Shown one piece after another: positions 24,140-36,170 of a stretch of 64,000 nucleotides of DNA (position 1 is its first letter; each line of letters starts with the position of its first letter). This DNA is from Paragonimus westermani (Eukaryota > Platyhelminthes > Trematoda > Plagiorchiida > Troglotrematidae). The stretch spans positions 53,433-117,432 of the forward strand of contig QNGE01002365.1 in the NCBI GenBank assembly GCA_008508345.1, written 5' to 3'. Position numbers and translations under genes: made by a program. The notes beneath the pieces are model-generated. The model was not told the origin of the DNA, did no database searches, and saw nothing but the letters and a program-made list of their open reading frames with translations.

Positions 24140-24770
24140 GACTATTGTTGGTATTGAAAACGATATTCCGTGAGCTTGGTTCCCACAGACAGACCGCAAA
24201 GGAAACATTGATGAAGACAGTACTTTTGATATCAGCCGGCAGCTTACGGCTTCTAGAATGCAGGACAAAGTCCTAAATGGTGTTTCAGAAGCAGTGTGGG
24301 TAAACTTTTGGCTGTCAAGAAAACGAACGTGTCTGGTGGTCGTTATCCATCGTTCGCCGAACCTTTTCACTAACACAATTGCTTGTATCAAGGGATCTCA
24401 TGATTATACAGGTAGTCTGGCGCTGAGTTATCTTGTTGCTTGGAGCATTCGTCCTCCCGAAGTCATATTCGTTACCAAAACACGAAATTCTGTGAGGGAA
24501 GCTCTCAGACCTCATTTGCGACACACTTTTTCAGCCGAGCAGTGTAAAGCACGTATACCAGCCAACCAGATGACGTCATGGTTGTACATTTTTCTAACCA
24601 GACTAGATTTTGACGAAGGATCCATTCCTGGTCAGCTACCTATTGGTTTCTGCGCCATTTAGACCTGACAATCAAGTCACTCTACCCAGATTTATTCACA
24701 CGTTGGAACTCTACCAATTCAAATGCGCCTGTCGATGGGTCTTCCACATGAAATACTTCCTCCATCAGGA
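24140..24770 (+). mobile_element. CR1-like APE endonuclease fragment
   Basis: Frames from about 24258 give VWVNFWLSRKRTCLVVVIHR followed by SPN, then RPPEVIF in the place of GDFNAPE, and REALRPHLRHTFSAEQ. From 24610 another frame gives KDPFLVSYLLVSAPFRPDNQ, the end of the endonuclease. The shift between these blocks and the missing RT mark a truncated dead copy. Confidence 0.6.
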
Positions 24771-27360
24771 AATTCTTAAATTCCGTTTCGTGGTAACGGA
24801 GCAGTATTTTATTATATGAGCACTTAAAGGCGATCAAAATAGTGCTGAAAGACGCAGTACGCGAAAGTATTCTATGTTCTTTATCGCAGCTCAGCTGACC
24901 AAAACCGAGCTACACAAAAGAATTGTCAGAACCTCCAAAAGGAAATGAGTTGCGTGGGGCCGTTACCTGCTTACACGGAGTTTTCACGAACGCGGAGCCC
25001 ATTTTTGCAAGCGCAACATCAGCAACAATCCACGCGATCTGGACACAAGAGCGTTCCAGTTGTGAACTACTAAGAGAAAAGGACAAGAACGAACGCAAAG
25101 ATTGCCAGCAGTATCTTGACAACAAACGGAATGCAGCAATATCACAACATGCCATCAGAACCGTAGATGGAGTGTCGGAATCCGTCTCTTTCAGCTCACA
25201 CAAACCAACTGGCAAATAGAAAACAGTCCTCGAACATACTTTTTTGGTGCTCGCCCCAGAGGTATGGGATTGTGGCATATCAGTTGTTTTTGTAGGTTTT
25301 GAGTGGCCTGAAGACTAAATCACCCAAAGGAACAATCAAAAGAGAACGCCATTTCCGAATTTTGAAGAAATTGAAGGGCACTTAGACTCCTAAAAATGAA
25401 AAATAGCTTTTTCCGGGCAATTACCTCGAATTCTTGGGAAAAGTGCCTTTTCTCGACGGTTCAGACAACTGATTCTCGATAGGTTACTACCCAACCCTGG
25501 AGCATTCTCCACCACGTTTACTAGGTGATTCAATTCCAGCCTGAAATATTGCATGTTCTTAGGTTGGATGGACAACTCACGGGTGGCGATGAGGAGAAGG
25601 CTCTTCGAAAACCGTGGCAAAGAATCCTACGGCCGGCACGCCGCTATCCCCAAAATGTATGCCGAACAATACCTTACTCCCTTAAAATTTATGGCCATAT
25701 CAACGAAATGTAAATTGCTGAATATAACGGGGAGCGAATCCCCAGGTTTTGAAGAGATTGCGCCCATGATTTTTAAAGAATGAGTGCGCGTCATGTTGCA
25801 GTCACTGACCATACCAATCACTCTGGCTTCAAAAGTATTGAGAGTTTTGAACAAGGGGAAAACGCGCACGGCATTTTTAATAAGTAAATAAGGATACTGC
25901 GCAGCCCCTCAGAACCGCCGTCCACTGATCTCACCCTCAGTGGTTTCCGAAGGTATGGAAGGCCTGGATAACGGCGCCATATGGGACTCCCTGAAGCGCA
26001 TGTAGCATCTTCACACGGTCTAATACTGATTTCGTGAAACCAGTTTCAGCGAAAAAATTTCACGAGGGCGGAGAACCCGCGAATGGTTACCACGTGTAGT
26101 ACGGTATCCGAAATCATCGTTTTTCTTGGTTTTCCGGAGGCTACAGATGGTAAACTTAAGGTATCTTATTAAACAAACTTCAAGCACTAGTCTCTGGGGA
26201 TGGTCTGATCGGAAGACCTCTGTTTTGTTTGCTGGCCACTATTTACACCTCTTCGTCTGTGATGTCATCTTCTCCAGCGTTACAACTTCCAATGAATCTA
26301 TTCAAGGTTTTTCGGACTCTGGCCGTGTACACTTCTTGTTGAGGAATTTTCCCTCTCAATAAGCTCTGGAACACCACCGTATGCCCACATCAACATTCTT
26401 CTTGCCATTAACACCTTCCAGGACGAAGCAGCGCGGCAAACTGATTAAGATGCTGCCATGGTGAGCTGTTCAATATGACCTATCAGTGCACAACACTTAC
26501 TGCAAACTCTTACGAGTTGGTATCCAAATGGGTATCAGCCGTTGGTTGGGGTTACTAAGTTGCTCCTGGCAACTAAGGTTTGGTCTACAGTTAGCTGCCC
26601 CTCGCAGTCTGGTAACTATCGCAAGCTGGTTTGGATGGTCACATAGAGAATGAACCCGTTTAGCAGCCTACTTTGTGAATTCGCCCAGAAGTCTTGGAAA
26701 AGTGTTTGCCTCCATCTCTGACACCATCCCTAAATTAATAGTTTCACTCGTGCTCCTTCCTGAAGGTGACATATCAATATGGTAGGTAGGGTCCAACGTT
26801 AGGCTGAAAAACGCGCATGCATATCGCATTAAAACCCACCTTTGAATAAAGGTCGCACGATGAACTCGCCCTGTCGTCAATGCCTGTGGGCTCCGAAGCC
26901 TTGAACTTTCGCCACAAGAGCTATAATTAGATTCGTCCCAGTCCTCACGTGCCCATGAGAGCCCCCACGAGCAACTGACCGTCGAAGTTAAACATGCAGT
27001 GTCTACGCCAACCTCTTAAAAGGGCATCGATTTCTTAGTCACGCTTGCCGTGCGAGAAGCTGCCTACCGGAAACTATAATGCTAGTCACGAGTGCGAAAG
27101 TATTCAGATGAAGTCTTGATAATCAATTAAAGGGGAATTGCCCGCAAGCAAATTTTGGGATACCAACTGTTGTTTTCAATGAGAGCCCAATTCCAACCAC
27201 ACAACTGAAAAATTGGCCAACCTTTGGTTGTCCGCTGCTCGTCTGTTTGGCAGAAGCTTGTTTGGTCCATCTCTCTTACAAATCTGAATTAATCCTGGTA
27301 CTGAGACTATCTTACCGACTCTTTCCTTGTCCTTAGGTAAGACCTAACTACAAAAATTCA
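24771..27360. other. No recognised gene
   Basis: Two overlapping open frames at 24910-25278 on opposite strands are the longest. The + frame is charged (LLREKDKNERKDCQQYL) but matches nothing I know. Other frames are short. Possibly decayed LINE 3' parts. Confidence 0.3.
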
Positions 27361-27445
27361 GGGTTTTGGCTGGATTCGAACCAGCGACAGACACAGCATG
27401 TCTCGACGTCACAAGCATTCCACCAGCTAAGCACGAAGCCACACC
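27361..27445 (-). repeat. tRNA-like head, probably tRNA-derived SINE
   Basis: On the minus strand, TTAGCTGGTGGAATGC resembles a pol III A box and GGTTCGAATCC (27382-27372) is a perfect B box. The T arm is canonical: 5 bp stem GCTGG/CCAGC with a 7 nt loop. The acceptor stem (GGCTTCG with CAAAACC) has two mismatches and the anticodon arm is poor. This looks like a SINE head or tRNA pseudogene rather than a working tRNA. Confidence 0.5.
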
Positions 27446-27825
27446 AGGAGCTCTGAAATCTTTCATTTGGAATCTGTTACTCACTCATCCCACGGCCTCA
27501 TATGGACTTCACCAAATGATCCAGGGACTCGACTGCCCTGGCAGGATTTCTCAAACAGTTCACGCTGGAATCCACCAGCGCCATTGCAAAACTCTTCGAT
27601 TATGGGTCGTTTTCTGCCTCTCCTTTTTTTGCCTTTCTTCCAAACAAAACAAGTTTGATAACGGATTGTTTGCGTCTGCTAATGCTGAAGGTGCTTGCGT
27701 ATTTCTTCGCCGCCCCGCTGTCACGAATATTTGACCTGTCTTCGAAACATGAACAAATCCCCACAGAGCGGGAGCCAACATTTGTCTGATCCATGTATAA
27801 GGGTGGCCGCCGCAAGTTAACAATC
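27446..27825. other. Spacer between tRNA-like head and LINE
   Basis: Could be the body of the SINE or the 5' side of the following LINE. No motif recognised. Confidence 0.25.
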
Positions 27826-29275
27826 AGTTATCGACCAGTGAGCCTCGTTCCTTTCGTGTGGAAGGTCATGGACCGTTTGCTAAACAATAGATCAAGATAT
27901 ATCTGCATGCAAACGAGCTACTACATCTTTGCCAGCATGGTTTTCTGTACCGCTTCTGTCTGACCAACCTGCTGCCGGTGGCAGAGCGTTGGGTTGAGGT
28001 TCACGCTAGTGGAATGCCAATAGATACCTTTGCAGACTTTAGCGAAGCTTTCGGCGAAGCTTTACATGAGATACCCCTAAAAGCACTCTAAGCATTCGGC
28101 TCTACCGACACCACCCCAAATTGGACGTGGAACTTCCTCCGTGACCATAGCTACTCGGTCTGGGTCTCGTGTCTCTTAACAGGCGATGACCAGCGAGGTC
28201 TCTCAGGGCCCATTCAAGAGCCAACTTCTCTTTTTGGTCTCTAACAGTGACCCTCTAGAATCGCTTAATCACTTTATTTAGTGTAAGCTAATGACCGGGA
28301 GATCTGACGCGTAATTATTAAGGCAGAATATCGTGACGTCCTACAAACCTATCTTGATCGCCTAGTGGAGTGGGCTTCCACTAAGCCTTGCTGGTGAACT
28401 CACGAGTACGTACATTTGCATACTGAAGGGATGAGTAGAGTGGGTGCCTACCACATGGGTGGAAAGTTGTTGAGGCACAAAGCGAACACGACTTGAGTGC
28501 TGTTGTTTCACTATCAGTCAATACTCAGGATAAGACGGACAAGACCTGCAAAACACCTCGTGGTGATACTGGGGGTAATCGGACGGTCCAGTAACACGCC
28601 TTCACTTGGCACCCTGTTCAGTTTGTTAGCCACACACGTTAAATCAGTCGTAAAGTACTGGAGAACGGCGGTCAGTTCATGCACAAGGAGAAGAACACTA
28701 AAGCTGGAAAGTGCCCAAAAACGGCCACAGAAGTTGTGGGTGGGATGAAAGGAAAGAGCTGTGAAGTTGACCCGCAAACCCTCAGCATGTTTACCCGAAA
28801 CTACTGGTGTGTGGAAGATTTATCTTTGGTGAGCTAAATATTGACAACAGAAATGGGTCAGGAGCTGCGCACAAACTTCCTTTTCAGTAATGAGACGAGG
28901 CATGAAGGCCGAATGAATCTGAAGAGGACTGAAGCTGAAACTTACAATTCCTTATAAACTCATACATTCAGGTGCCATCACCACAAAGCTTACTGTTCAA
29001 TTACAACACGGCCCCTCACATGGTCTGAGAAATAAGGGTTCCGCCTTGCCGACGCTGATATTTCGGGAAAAGGTACGTGCAAACTTCTTCACCGCAAAAT
29101 ATTCCCACGTTTGGAATAAACCCCCAAATGAGATCAAAGCCAGTAACAATGCTCAGCGTTTTACAAAAAGGGTTCGGACAGCTCTCTTACGCCATCGAAC
29201 ACAGTGTCTGCAACCGAACTCTGTGCATCCTCTGGTGACCTATTTGAGTGCGGTCAGAGGAAAAAACATGTAGTC
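27826..29275 (+). mobile_element. CR1-like LINE, RT to ORF end
   Basis: About 27830-27890 gives NYRPVSLVPFVWKVMDRLLN, the RT N-terminal motif. About 28020-28060 gives ADFSEAF. About 28320-28440 gives DVLQTYLDRLVEWAST. About 28640-28745 gives KYWRTAVSSCTRRRTLKLE and QKRPQKLW. 29046-29200 gives ANFFTAKYSHVWNKPPNEIK, the ORF end. The catalytic YADD region is lost. Many stops; dead. Confidence 0.7.
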
Positions 29276-30600
29276 CTCAGTTGCATGTAACGTGCATTCC
29301 CGTCCTCGCAATCGCGCTCTCCTACAAAACAAGCATGCTTGAACCAGCTCGTTTGATCTCTATCATTCACTCACAACTCCATCCAGCGTCGGATCCACCG
29401 CATGCTCACGAAACCTCTGTATAGTGAACACACTCCTTTCATGTGTGTTTATTCATTTGCACGCCTCATCTAGACTGCTGCAAAATATAAAACTGGTGAT
29501 TATTAGTAAATTCAGCAGATTGAAATTACACGAGCTATAATTAAAGCATGCATATTTCATGGGAACTTCCAAACCGGTGACTTAGTGCTTCGACTTCCTG
29601 AGTAACTCCCGAGTAGACCCCGGAATACCATAACGATCAACTGACAGTCACATGTTTAACTAACCGCAGCCAAAACAATGATATAGCACGAAGTTTTTGT
29701 CACACAGTGCAACTTTCGCATTGTTCCTCATATTAAGTGTGAACACCCCACATTTTCTCATTTAACATGTGAACCTACGTCCCAATCCCATTCGCATCCG
29801 TTGTGAGAAGAAATCTCCGACGAGTGGACGCACAAAACTTCGTGTTGACCGAAAGGTTCACAACATTTTCAACTTTTCAACAGTTTCCGTCAATCGACGA
29901 ATTCCTGCGCTGGAGTCTGCCCAATTGTTCGTCAGATTTTGGAAGTTCCCGTCCTCCCTTGCCAAATCCGACTTGATTTAACAGTTTCTAGACGCCAGTC
30001 ATATAAGGTAACAGCAAAACACCTTGAAAATGCATTGTGACTGTAACATGCAGGCAAGCCGACTCTACTTCGAATGCCCGTGACTTCGCGGACCAACCCT
30101 CGGGCAACGTGGACGCACCAGGCGACAGCGTTCTTCCGAAGTAGGTGGGTTCGAACAGCAGTTCTGCAAAGAGAAACAATATGAACAAGCATGAGCCAAA
30201 GGCCCAGTAAGCCATGCACACGACTAACACAAACGTAAGCTAAAACGGCACCGACAACACAGCAGCACGCCCCGTCACACAACTCAAATTCAATTCGTGC
30301 GCGCTCGCTGGTTTCGGTTGCGCGTTACATGACGTATTCCACAGAGTGACCTTGAACTGTTTGAAACATCGACACACGTAGTTTTTTAAAAAGCAACGTG
30401 ACTTGACTTCACATTTTTTGGGCTGAATCCGTGGAGCAAGCGAACTATTTTCTTTCTGATCACGCTTTTGGGTAGCAAACTTCACGTTTGTGGCACTATT
30501 TGTTTAAGGACCGCTTTGTGTTGCCTGTAATTATTTGCACCTATGGCGCACATCCTAGCGCGCTTCACACATGTGCGCTGAGAAACTTACATCATTATTA
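29046..30600 (+). repeat. LINE 3' end and long tail, copy 2 of 2
   Basis: Collinear partner of 18310-19610 and diverged from it. It carries an extra 283 bp, 30034-30316, which is a minus-strand copy of the short repeat family. The shared tail after the stop codon is about 1.1 kb, long for a CR1 3' UTR, so part may be co-duplicated flanking DNA. Confidence 0.65.
30034..30316 (-). repeat. Short interspersed repeat, copy 1
   Basis: Read on the minus strand: GCGCGCACGAATTGAA, then GCTGCTGTGTTGTCGG, GGCCTTTGGCTCATGC, then a B-box-like TGTTCGAACCC (30156-30147) and GAAGAACGCTGTCGCC. Related copies lie at 40741, 42911 and 56194. It interrupts the LINE tail that is continuous at 19.3 kb. Confidence 0.7.
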
Positions 30601-30689
30601 TTCTCGTTGAAGTTCCAACCCGGCGACACTTTCTCACAGGAAGTGTGACCTCACCTTGACGGCGCGGTTCCATACAGGGCCACCCGTGT

Positions 30690-31815
30690 GTTGCCAACCT
30701 GGCAAATGCCAACCAGCAATGGGCCGAAGCAGTTGATCCTGTAGACAAGGTAGATATTATCCTGTTAGACTTCTCGAAGTCCTTCGGTAGAGCAATATCA
30801 TGCTTTCCAAACTGCAGTCGTACAAAATCCGGGGAAATTGCTGCGCCGGGTGATGGCCCATTAGCGTAGACACTCCTCCTCCGTTCATGTTAGTGTTACT
30901 TGCCCACTAGTTCCATGTGCTTCGGGTAGGGTGTCGCAACGGCCACTTCTAGAGAACTCGCCTCTAATTCTGCGTCGGCGAAATGTCATCGGTTTATCTC
31001 TAGGCAGTTTGCTGCACGCAGGCAATACAAAGTTTTGGAGAAATATTCGGGGTCACAATAGCGCACCCAGCCCACAGCCAGATCTCGACAATCTTTTCAA
31101 CTGGTGAACGTCAAATAAAGTGTCGATAAATGCAACGAAGTATGACGTGTTAGTGTTCCGTAACAGAAGTAAGACATTATATCCTCCCGGTAATTTTGGA
31201 TTCCGTGTATCAAAAACGAAAGGAAGTCTTGGAGGCGATTTTTACGTAAGACATAACCTACTCTGTCAGCTGCAGAGCAATGGTTTGGAAGGCTACTCGA
31301 CTCCAAATCCACCATTCTCAGCCCAGGCTGGAACAGTTCAAGAACCTTTGTTCGCCTTTGTTTTGCCGTAGTTCGCCTTTGGACAAAAGCTAACGTTCAA
31401 GCCTCTCCGGCTCATTTATGTAACGATGCACTGTTACCTGAGCAGTGCAGAGCACAGCTAAGAAGAAAAAGGGGAGTCTTAGGTACCTAATTTATCATAA
31501 CAGATTTCAAGGTTTGATTCTGTTCAACCTACAGCTTCAAAAAATAAATGGACCACCTTACCTACCCATAACGTAAACTGGCTGTAAACACACTTGCTCA
31601 TCTGGCGTCTTCAGAATTAAACGAGCAATTGAAAGATAACACAATTTCCTTGCTCAGCGTCAGCTCTACCATATTTTTCGTGAGCGATATTCGTTTGCAC
31701 CATGATTGGTTCTCCCCAGGAACAATGTGCCAGAAGAAGTCGTTTGAACTCTGACCGTTGGTGCGTTTAAAGCGACGTTCGGTGAATATCTCAGAGGAAC
31801 CCTACGCATTTTCAA
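30690..31815 (+). mobile_element. CR1-like RT fragment
   Basis: About 30720-30790 gives WAEAVD, DKVDIILLDFSKSF. About 31060-31160 gives LDNLFNW and NATKYDVLVF. About 31640-31790 gives YSFAPWLVLP, NNVPEEVV and TVGAFKATFGEYL, the ORF end. This is a different subfamily from the LINE just upstream. The endonuclease and YADD region are missing. Confidence 0.65.
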
Positions 31816-32440
31816 CCCCTTGCTGTGCCAACAACTTTCCAATAGGAATGTTAAGCTGTTTCGAAAGAATCAGGCAATTCATTGTGGCTGGACGCTGTGG
31901 TGCTTCCGTTTGTTCGCTGCTTTGGTGAGCGACTGTCGAGGCCTGCGTGCCTGGTAGGTGCCTGCGTTGAGCATGCTTCTTACTGTTTGTGGTAGTCAAC
32001 TGGACTGTTGTCGTGCCATTTTCTCTTCGCACCCATTAGCTCACCAATTCCGTTTATCCCGCTGCACGACGCCTTTGTAACGGTCCTCGCCAACTCAAGA
32101 CTGACCCTGGTCGAATTTATCTTTCCGTGCCATCTAGAGTTGGGTCAGTGTCAAGTCGCAAAATTCTCTGGATCTGCAAACGAACAGTGAAACCCGCGCA
32201 GAGTTTGAATACTGTGCGTTTGTAATTGCCTACGCCGGGTGACCAATATTTAATTCTTTCCTTACTCTAGGGACTGAGGTAATTACTAATTAACTCATCC
32301 ATATTCGTTTAGTTCCTCCAGACTAACATTTGAACCCGAATTTATCCACCGGTTATGGTAAAAAAGCGCAACCGTGGATCTTGCAATTCTTTTCTCTTTG
32401 ATCATCCCTACTTTTTTGAAGAATATCCCACTCATTGTGT
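31816..32440. other. No recognised gene
   Basis: Follows the end of one LINE and precedes the next. No motif recognised; presumably 3' UTR and spacer. Confidence 0.3.
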
Positions 32441-34180
32441 TGTTCACGTGCCATATTTTTATCCCCCACAGCTAACTGCGATAAAAGCACTCAGCGGGGC
32501 GCATTTCTCACAGACACACCCATAAATATATTGTGTCAGCTTGTCCGCGTATGGGACCATACTATGTAGCGCTTTCTCTGCGACACATGATTCCGCACCT
32601 CGTGTCTAGTCATGCTTAGTTAAGTTCAAAAATGTTAATGGCAACGAGGCTGGGCTGCATCATCCTTGGTTGTCTCTGCCTTAGGGTCACTGGACAAACT
32701 GCTATTGACAGCAACTTACACGCTGTAGCGGATGCAACATCCCTAGTTCACAAGTCAAAATCAGTAAACTACGTAACGCACATATTACTGACAGAATCAC
32801 ATGCGTGAGTTACTTCTGGAGCTAAGTGCGGACGGGTTATCTCCGTTACTCTCAAGGAACTCAGAACCGTCATCACTGCCAACTCACCAACAACGTACAA
32901 GGAGACAAGGCAGAATTCTGAGGTCGTCTGTTCGTCACAACCTAAGAAATCCGGTCCCTTTGCTCGAGAAAGTTGCGTTGCGGATGGCGTAAGGTCAGAG
33001 TAATTTTCTAGGTGTGTCGAATCCGCTACTCTCAAAATGTCAGGCTCCTCTGCGCAGCAGGTTGCTGTGATTGTTAACGATCTCTCGGAGTATGCATCGA
33101 GTTGCCCAGGCCTCCACAACCACCGAGACAAAGAACCGTGGACATAAATCCGTAAGTTCCGTACATTTTTACGAGTTTAGCGAGGATATTGGATTCTCCT
33201 CATGCTGAAAACCCCCGCTAGCGGGGGTTGTGCTTTTGGCATCGGATTTGAAGGAAGACGCTCCTTTGGAGGCACATAAACTCCTGAATGACTCTGGAGC
33301 CCGTGTGCAACAGGATGTGCCATGGGCTGAAAGACAGATGGAAGCTCGTTAGGAAAAAACCTGGGGTCATTGGTCGATCTTGCGCTCATCACTAAGGACG
33401 CCTCAATTCCCTTACCATTATCCAGAACACGAGAGAAACCAGTGACGAATCCTTCCGGCTTTGTTTGAGCTTTCTAACATCCGAGTTCAACGTGTTCGCC
33501 ACATCCTGCTCCCCGAACCTGAGTCGAGTGAGGCGCGACCGCAAAATTTCAAAATTGCTGTCACTCCACAAAGAATGACATACTGGAACGATTCCACTAT
33601 CGGCGTACCATTAACCCTGGTGGGATTTAGTCTCGTCCAAATCGTTCAAATAGAGGGCAGAATTCGTTAAGAGCCAATCAACGTCTGCGCACAGGTTGTC
33701 TTGCGGTGCCCAATGAGCATACAATGATCTTAAAACTACCACTGTCGGCCCCTTTGTGGTCGGTGACCTTCAACTCCGTTGCACCTGAATGAAATTCTTC
33801 GCTGACACTGTGAACCAAATGTGCAAAGATGCATTTATTTCGGTAAAAAGAAATTGCCAGGGCTTTGCAAACTTTGTTCCTCTACGATGACGCCGAATTG
33901 TTGCTGAAACAGGATTGCGGTTCAGCAATTTTTATCTGAATTCCGAGATCGCATTATGAGATATGGTTGCATTCTGTGGCGAGCGGACTGAAGGTAGACG
34001 AGGGTAGTCTGTCCCCTTGATCACACTTCTGTTCAGGCCTTTCTTTACAAGCCAGCAATCGTTGCCACTCCGGAGGACGTTTGCTACTCAAACCGCCCAA
34101 ATGGTTCAGGTCGCTGACCAGCAGGGGTCGTATACTGACCTTCACCTTCAGATAATTCAACAGATGAACTGACCAACCGG
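32440..34180 (+). mobile_element. LINE 5' half, copy 1 of 2
   Basis: Collinear with 58400-60300. Shared blocks include ACAAGGCAGAATTCTGAGGT / ACACGACAGAATTCTGAGGT, AAAATTGCTGTCAC and CTGTTCAGGCCTTTCTTTA / CTGTTCAGGGCTTTCTATT. In the partner the end reads as CR1-type endonuclease; here the same region is too decayed to translate. The start point is approximate. Confidence 0.55.
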
Positions 34181-34791
34181 TCTGGAGGTTTTACCTAACT
34201 AAGGTTTTCCAATGTACATTTAATGAACGCTCCCAACTTAATTTTAATCAAGTTTCCAGTCTTCACGGACGTAGGTGCTGAAAACATTGTCCGCACGATT
34301 TTCTGCGCAATCGTAACACTGAGATTAAAGGGGCACTTTTCTGTACTTATTCGCTCACGTGATGGACAACGCACGTAGAAACAAGTGTCTGGTGGGAAAT
34401 AACACTGGAAAAAGCACAGCACTCCGATAAAATGATCACGCAGACGTCTGAATTTACTTCCGTTGCAACGTAAATTGATCCGCTTAAGCTCTGGTAACCG
34501 CAGAACCTTTTGTCGAAGGGGCGTGCAGAAACTACGTGACCATTGAGGAAAGCAGACTTCTGCGGAATATAACTCACTTCACCATGGTTGAGATATCTTT
34601 CAGAGGATAACTGCCATCTTTCTGCAGCCGTCAGGCACCGAGCAACACAAGCCACCAAGTCAACGGCGGACAGGCAAACACGAATTCAATTCAACGAAGC
34701 AGTACGTTGAAGGCGCTGAGGACTCCCAGGGTACAAACATGCCCAAGAAGGCAATGGGAATAAAAATATGTAAGCGAACATATCCTCTCAA
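34181..34791. other. No recognised gene
   Basis: Minus-strand open frames at 34195-34658 show no family motif. The segment ends exactly where the PLE copy begins (34792). Confidence 0.3.
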
Positions 34792-35931
34792 TAATTCATC
34801 TTCATGCCAGTAAAATATATTGAGAGTTAGAAGAGTTTGATTGAGATATCGACCAGGCTTATTACAAAGAAATTAGGTCACTGACCAGTCACCTTGCAAT
34901 GGCTTGAATAGTCGGTTACTTCACGCTTGTCCGCTGGTCTGACCGCGCAGGCTGACCATCGATCCGATGGGTCTGTGGCCACGGTGGGTGCAGCGTCTGA
35001 ACAAACCCTCTTTGATGACATAATATCGGGTTAATCAGCCCGACTCTGATAGCCTCGGCGGTAGAAGTATTCCAATTCGGACAGCTTTTGATGGGTTGCC
35101 TGGCACGTGATACACCACTTTGGAGGCTTTGTCGGTTCTCACCTGATGCCCACCTTCAACCAGATGAGCGAGAATGGCACTGTTGACTGATCGCGATTAC
35201 TCGTGTCTCAGCTACCGTTGACGGTGTTCTCGAATTCGTTTCGAAAGCTGTCTTGACTTTCGACCAATAATACCCGCTCCACTGGAGCGAGTGAACGGGT
35301 AGATACACATGGCTGAGACCTGAACTGTCAGTCTACCTCTGTTATGAAAAGTGGAGAATTGAGTACGGAGTTCAACTGTTGCATGGGTTCTGCTGATTGC
35401 ATGATTGAGCCTATTCGTCAGGCATTCTGCGGCATTATCGTCTTTGAACAGCACCTGGACAAATTGAGGCCCCTCTCTTACATCGTGCACGTCAGGTTTA
35501 AGTGATATTCTGATCATGTTTCTGGCGATATATAGTGCCAGGAGGCTGTTGTCATGACGTACCTCCCCTATGAATTTGAGTTCACTGTCTAACCTATGCG
35601 GTGGACAAGTTTTGTATGCTCCATCAGTCAGGCAGCGCACTAGACTTTTTTGTTCTATGGGTACAAAACTGTGAAGGTTTGTGTACTAACCTGTTCATTT
35701 ATTTTTGCGATGCATACTACATTGAATTATTCCGTCTACTCGTTGGTGTAAACAAACATAAGAAAGATGCCTTGCCCCCAGTCTCTTTCTCAAGTGAAAA
35801 TTCAACTGACTGGTGAACGCGATTGAACGTGTCGAGTACTGTGTGCATATTAATATCTTAATTGACCACGATAAATTTGTCGTCTACGTATCAATGGTAT
35901 TGACTAACTTGGCGTGGTGGTCAGGCATGAG
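34792..35931 (-). mobile_element. Penelope-like element 3' part (RT end, GIY-YIG), copy A
   Basis: Minus strand. About 35890-35690 gives YVDDKFIVVN, then VHQSVEFSLEKETGG, the end of a PLE RT. 35640-35212 is open and gives AECLTNRLNHAISRTH, then a GIY-YIG block (CIYPFTRSSGAGIIGRKSRQ, then LSKRIREH). After a TAG the frame continues with SAILAHLVEGGHQV and KVVYHVPGN, as in PLE C-termini. 5' truncated. Sequence-identical copies, as far as read, lie at 48544-49394 and 49396-50535. Confidence 0.75.
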
Positions 35932-35937
35932 CGCTGT

Positions 35938-35938
35938 N
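35938..35938. other. Single undetermined base (N)
   Basis: An isolated N lies 7 bases past the 5' end of PLE copy A, probably a closed or minimal assembly gap. Another isolated N, at 49395, sits at the same PLE junction. Confidence 0.8.
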
Positions 35939-36170
35939 TTGCAGTATAGGGGTGCAGGTTAGTGCATCCCAGAGAAGAAAAGGATGAAATGCAAAGTTCT
36001 CATTGGACTATGAAAAGCCAAGCAGATAAATCATCATACAATTCACCGACAAAGCCGAAGAAAAAAAGGGATAGGAGACCACAGATGCTCAAGTTCCTGA
36101 GAAGAGAAGCGGATGAGTTGTCAACGAACAGGAGTAGAATGGATACATTGATATTATCTACATGACCGGT
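35939..36170. other. Short stretch between N and LINE
   Basis: An A-rich + strand open frame (KPKKKRDRRPQMLKFLRREA) without a known pattern, just past the 3' end of the LINE below. Confidence 0.3.

Noticed and set aside
32632..32992. A signal-peptide-like ORF (MLMATRLGCIILGCLCLRVTG) that joins across a 31 nt GT-AG gap to a frame ending at 32992, like a secreted propeptide gene.
   Set aside because: The whole stretch aligns with the LINE copy at 58.55-58.95 kb, where neither the ORF nor the splice sites are kept. It is most likely a chance frame in a dead LINE.
35601..35816. A 71-codon open frame opposite the PLE (twin at 49511-49726).
   Set aside because: Antisense to the PLE RT and GIY-YIG region; repeated only because the PLE is repeated.
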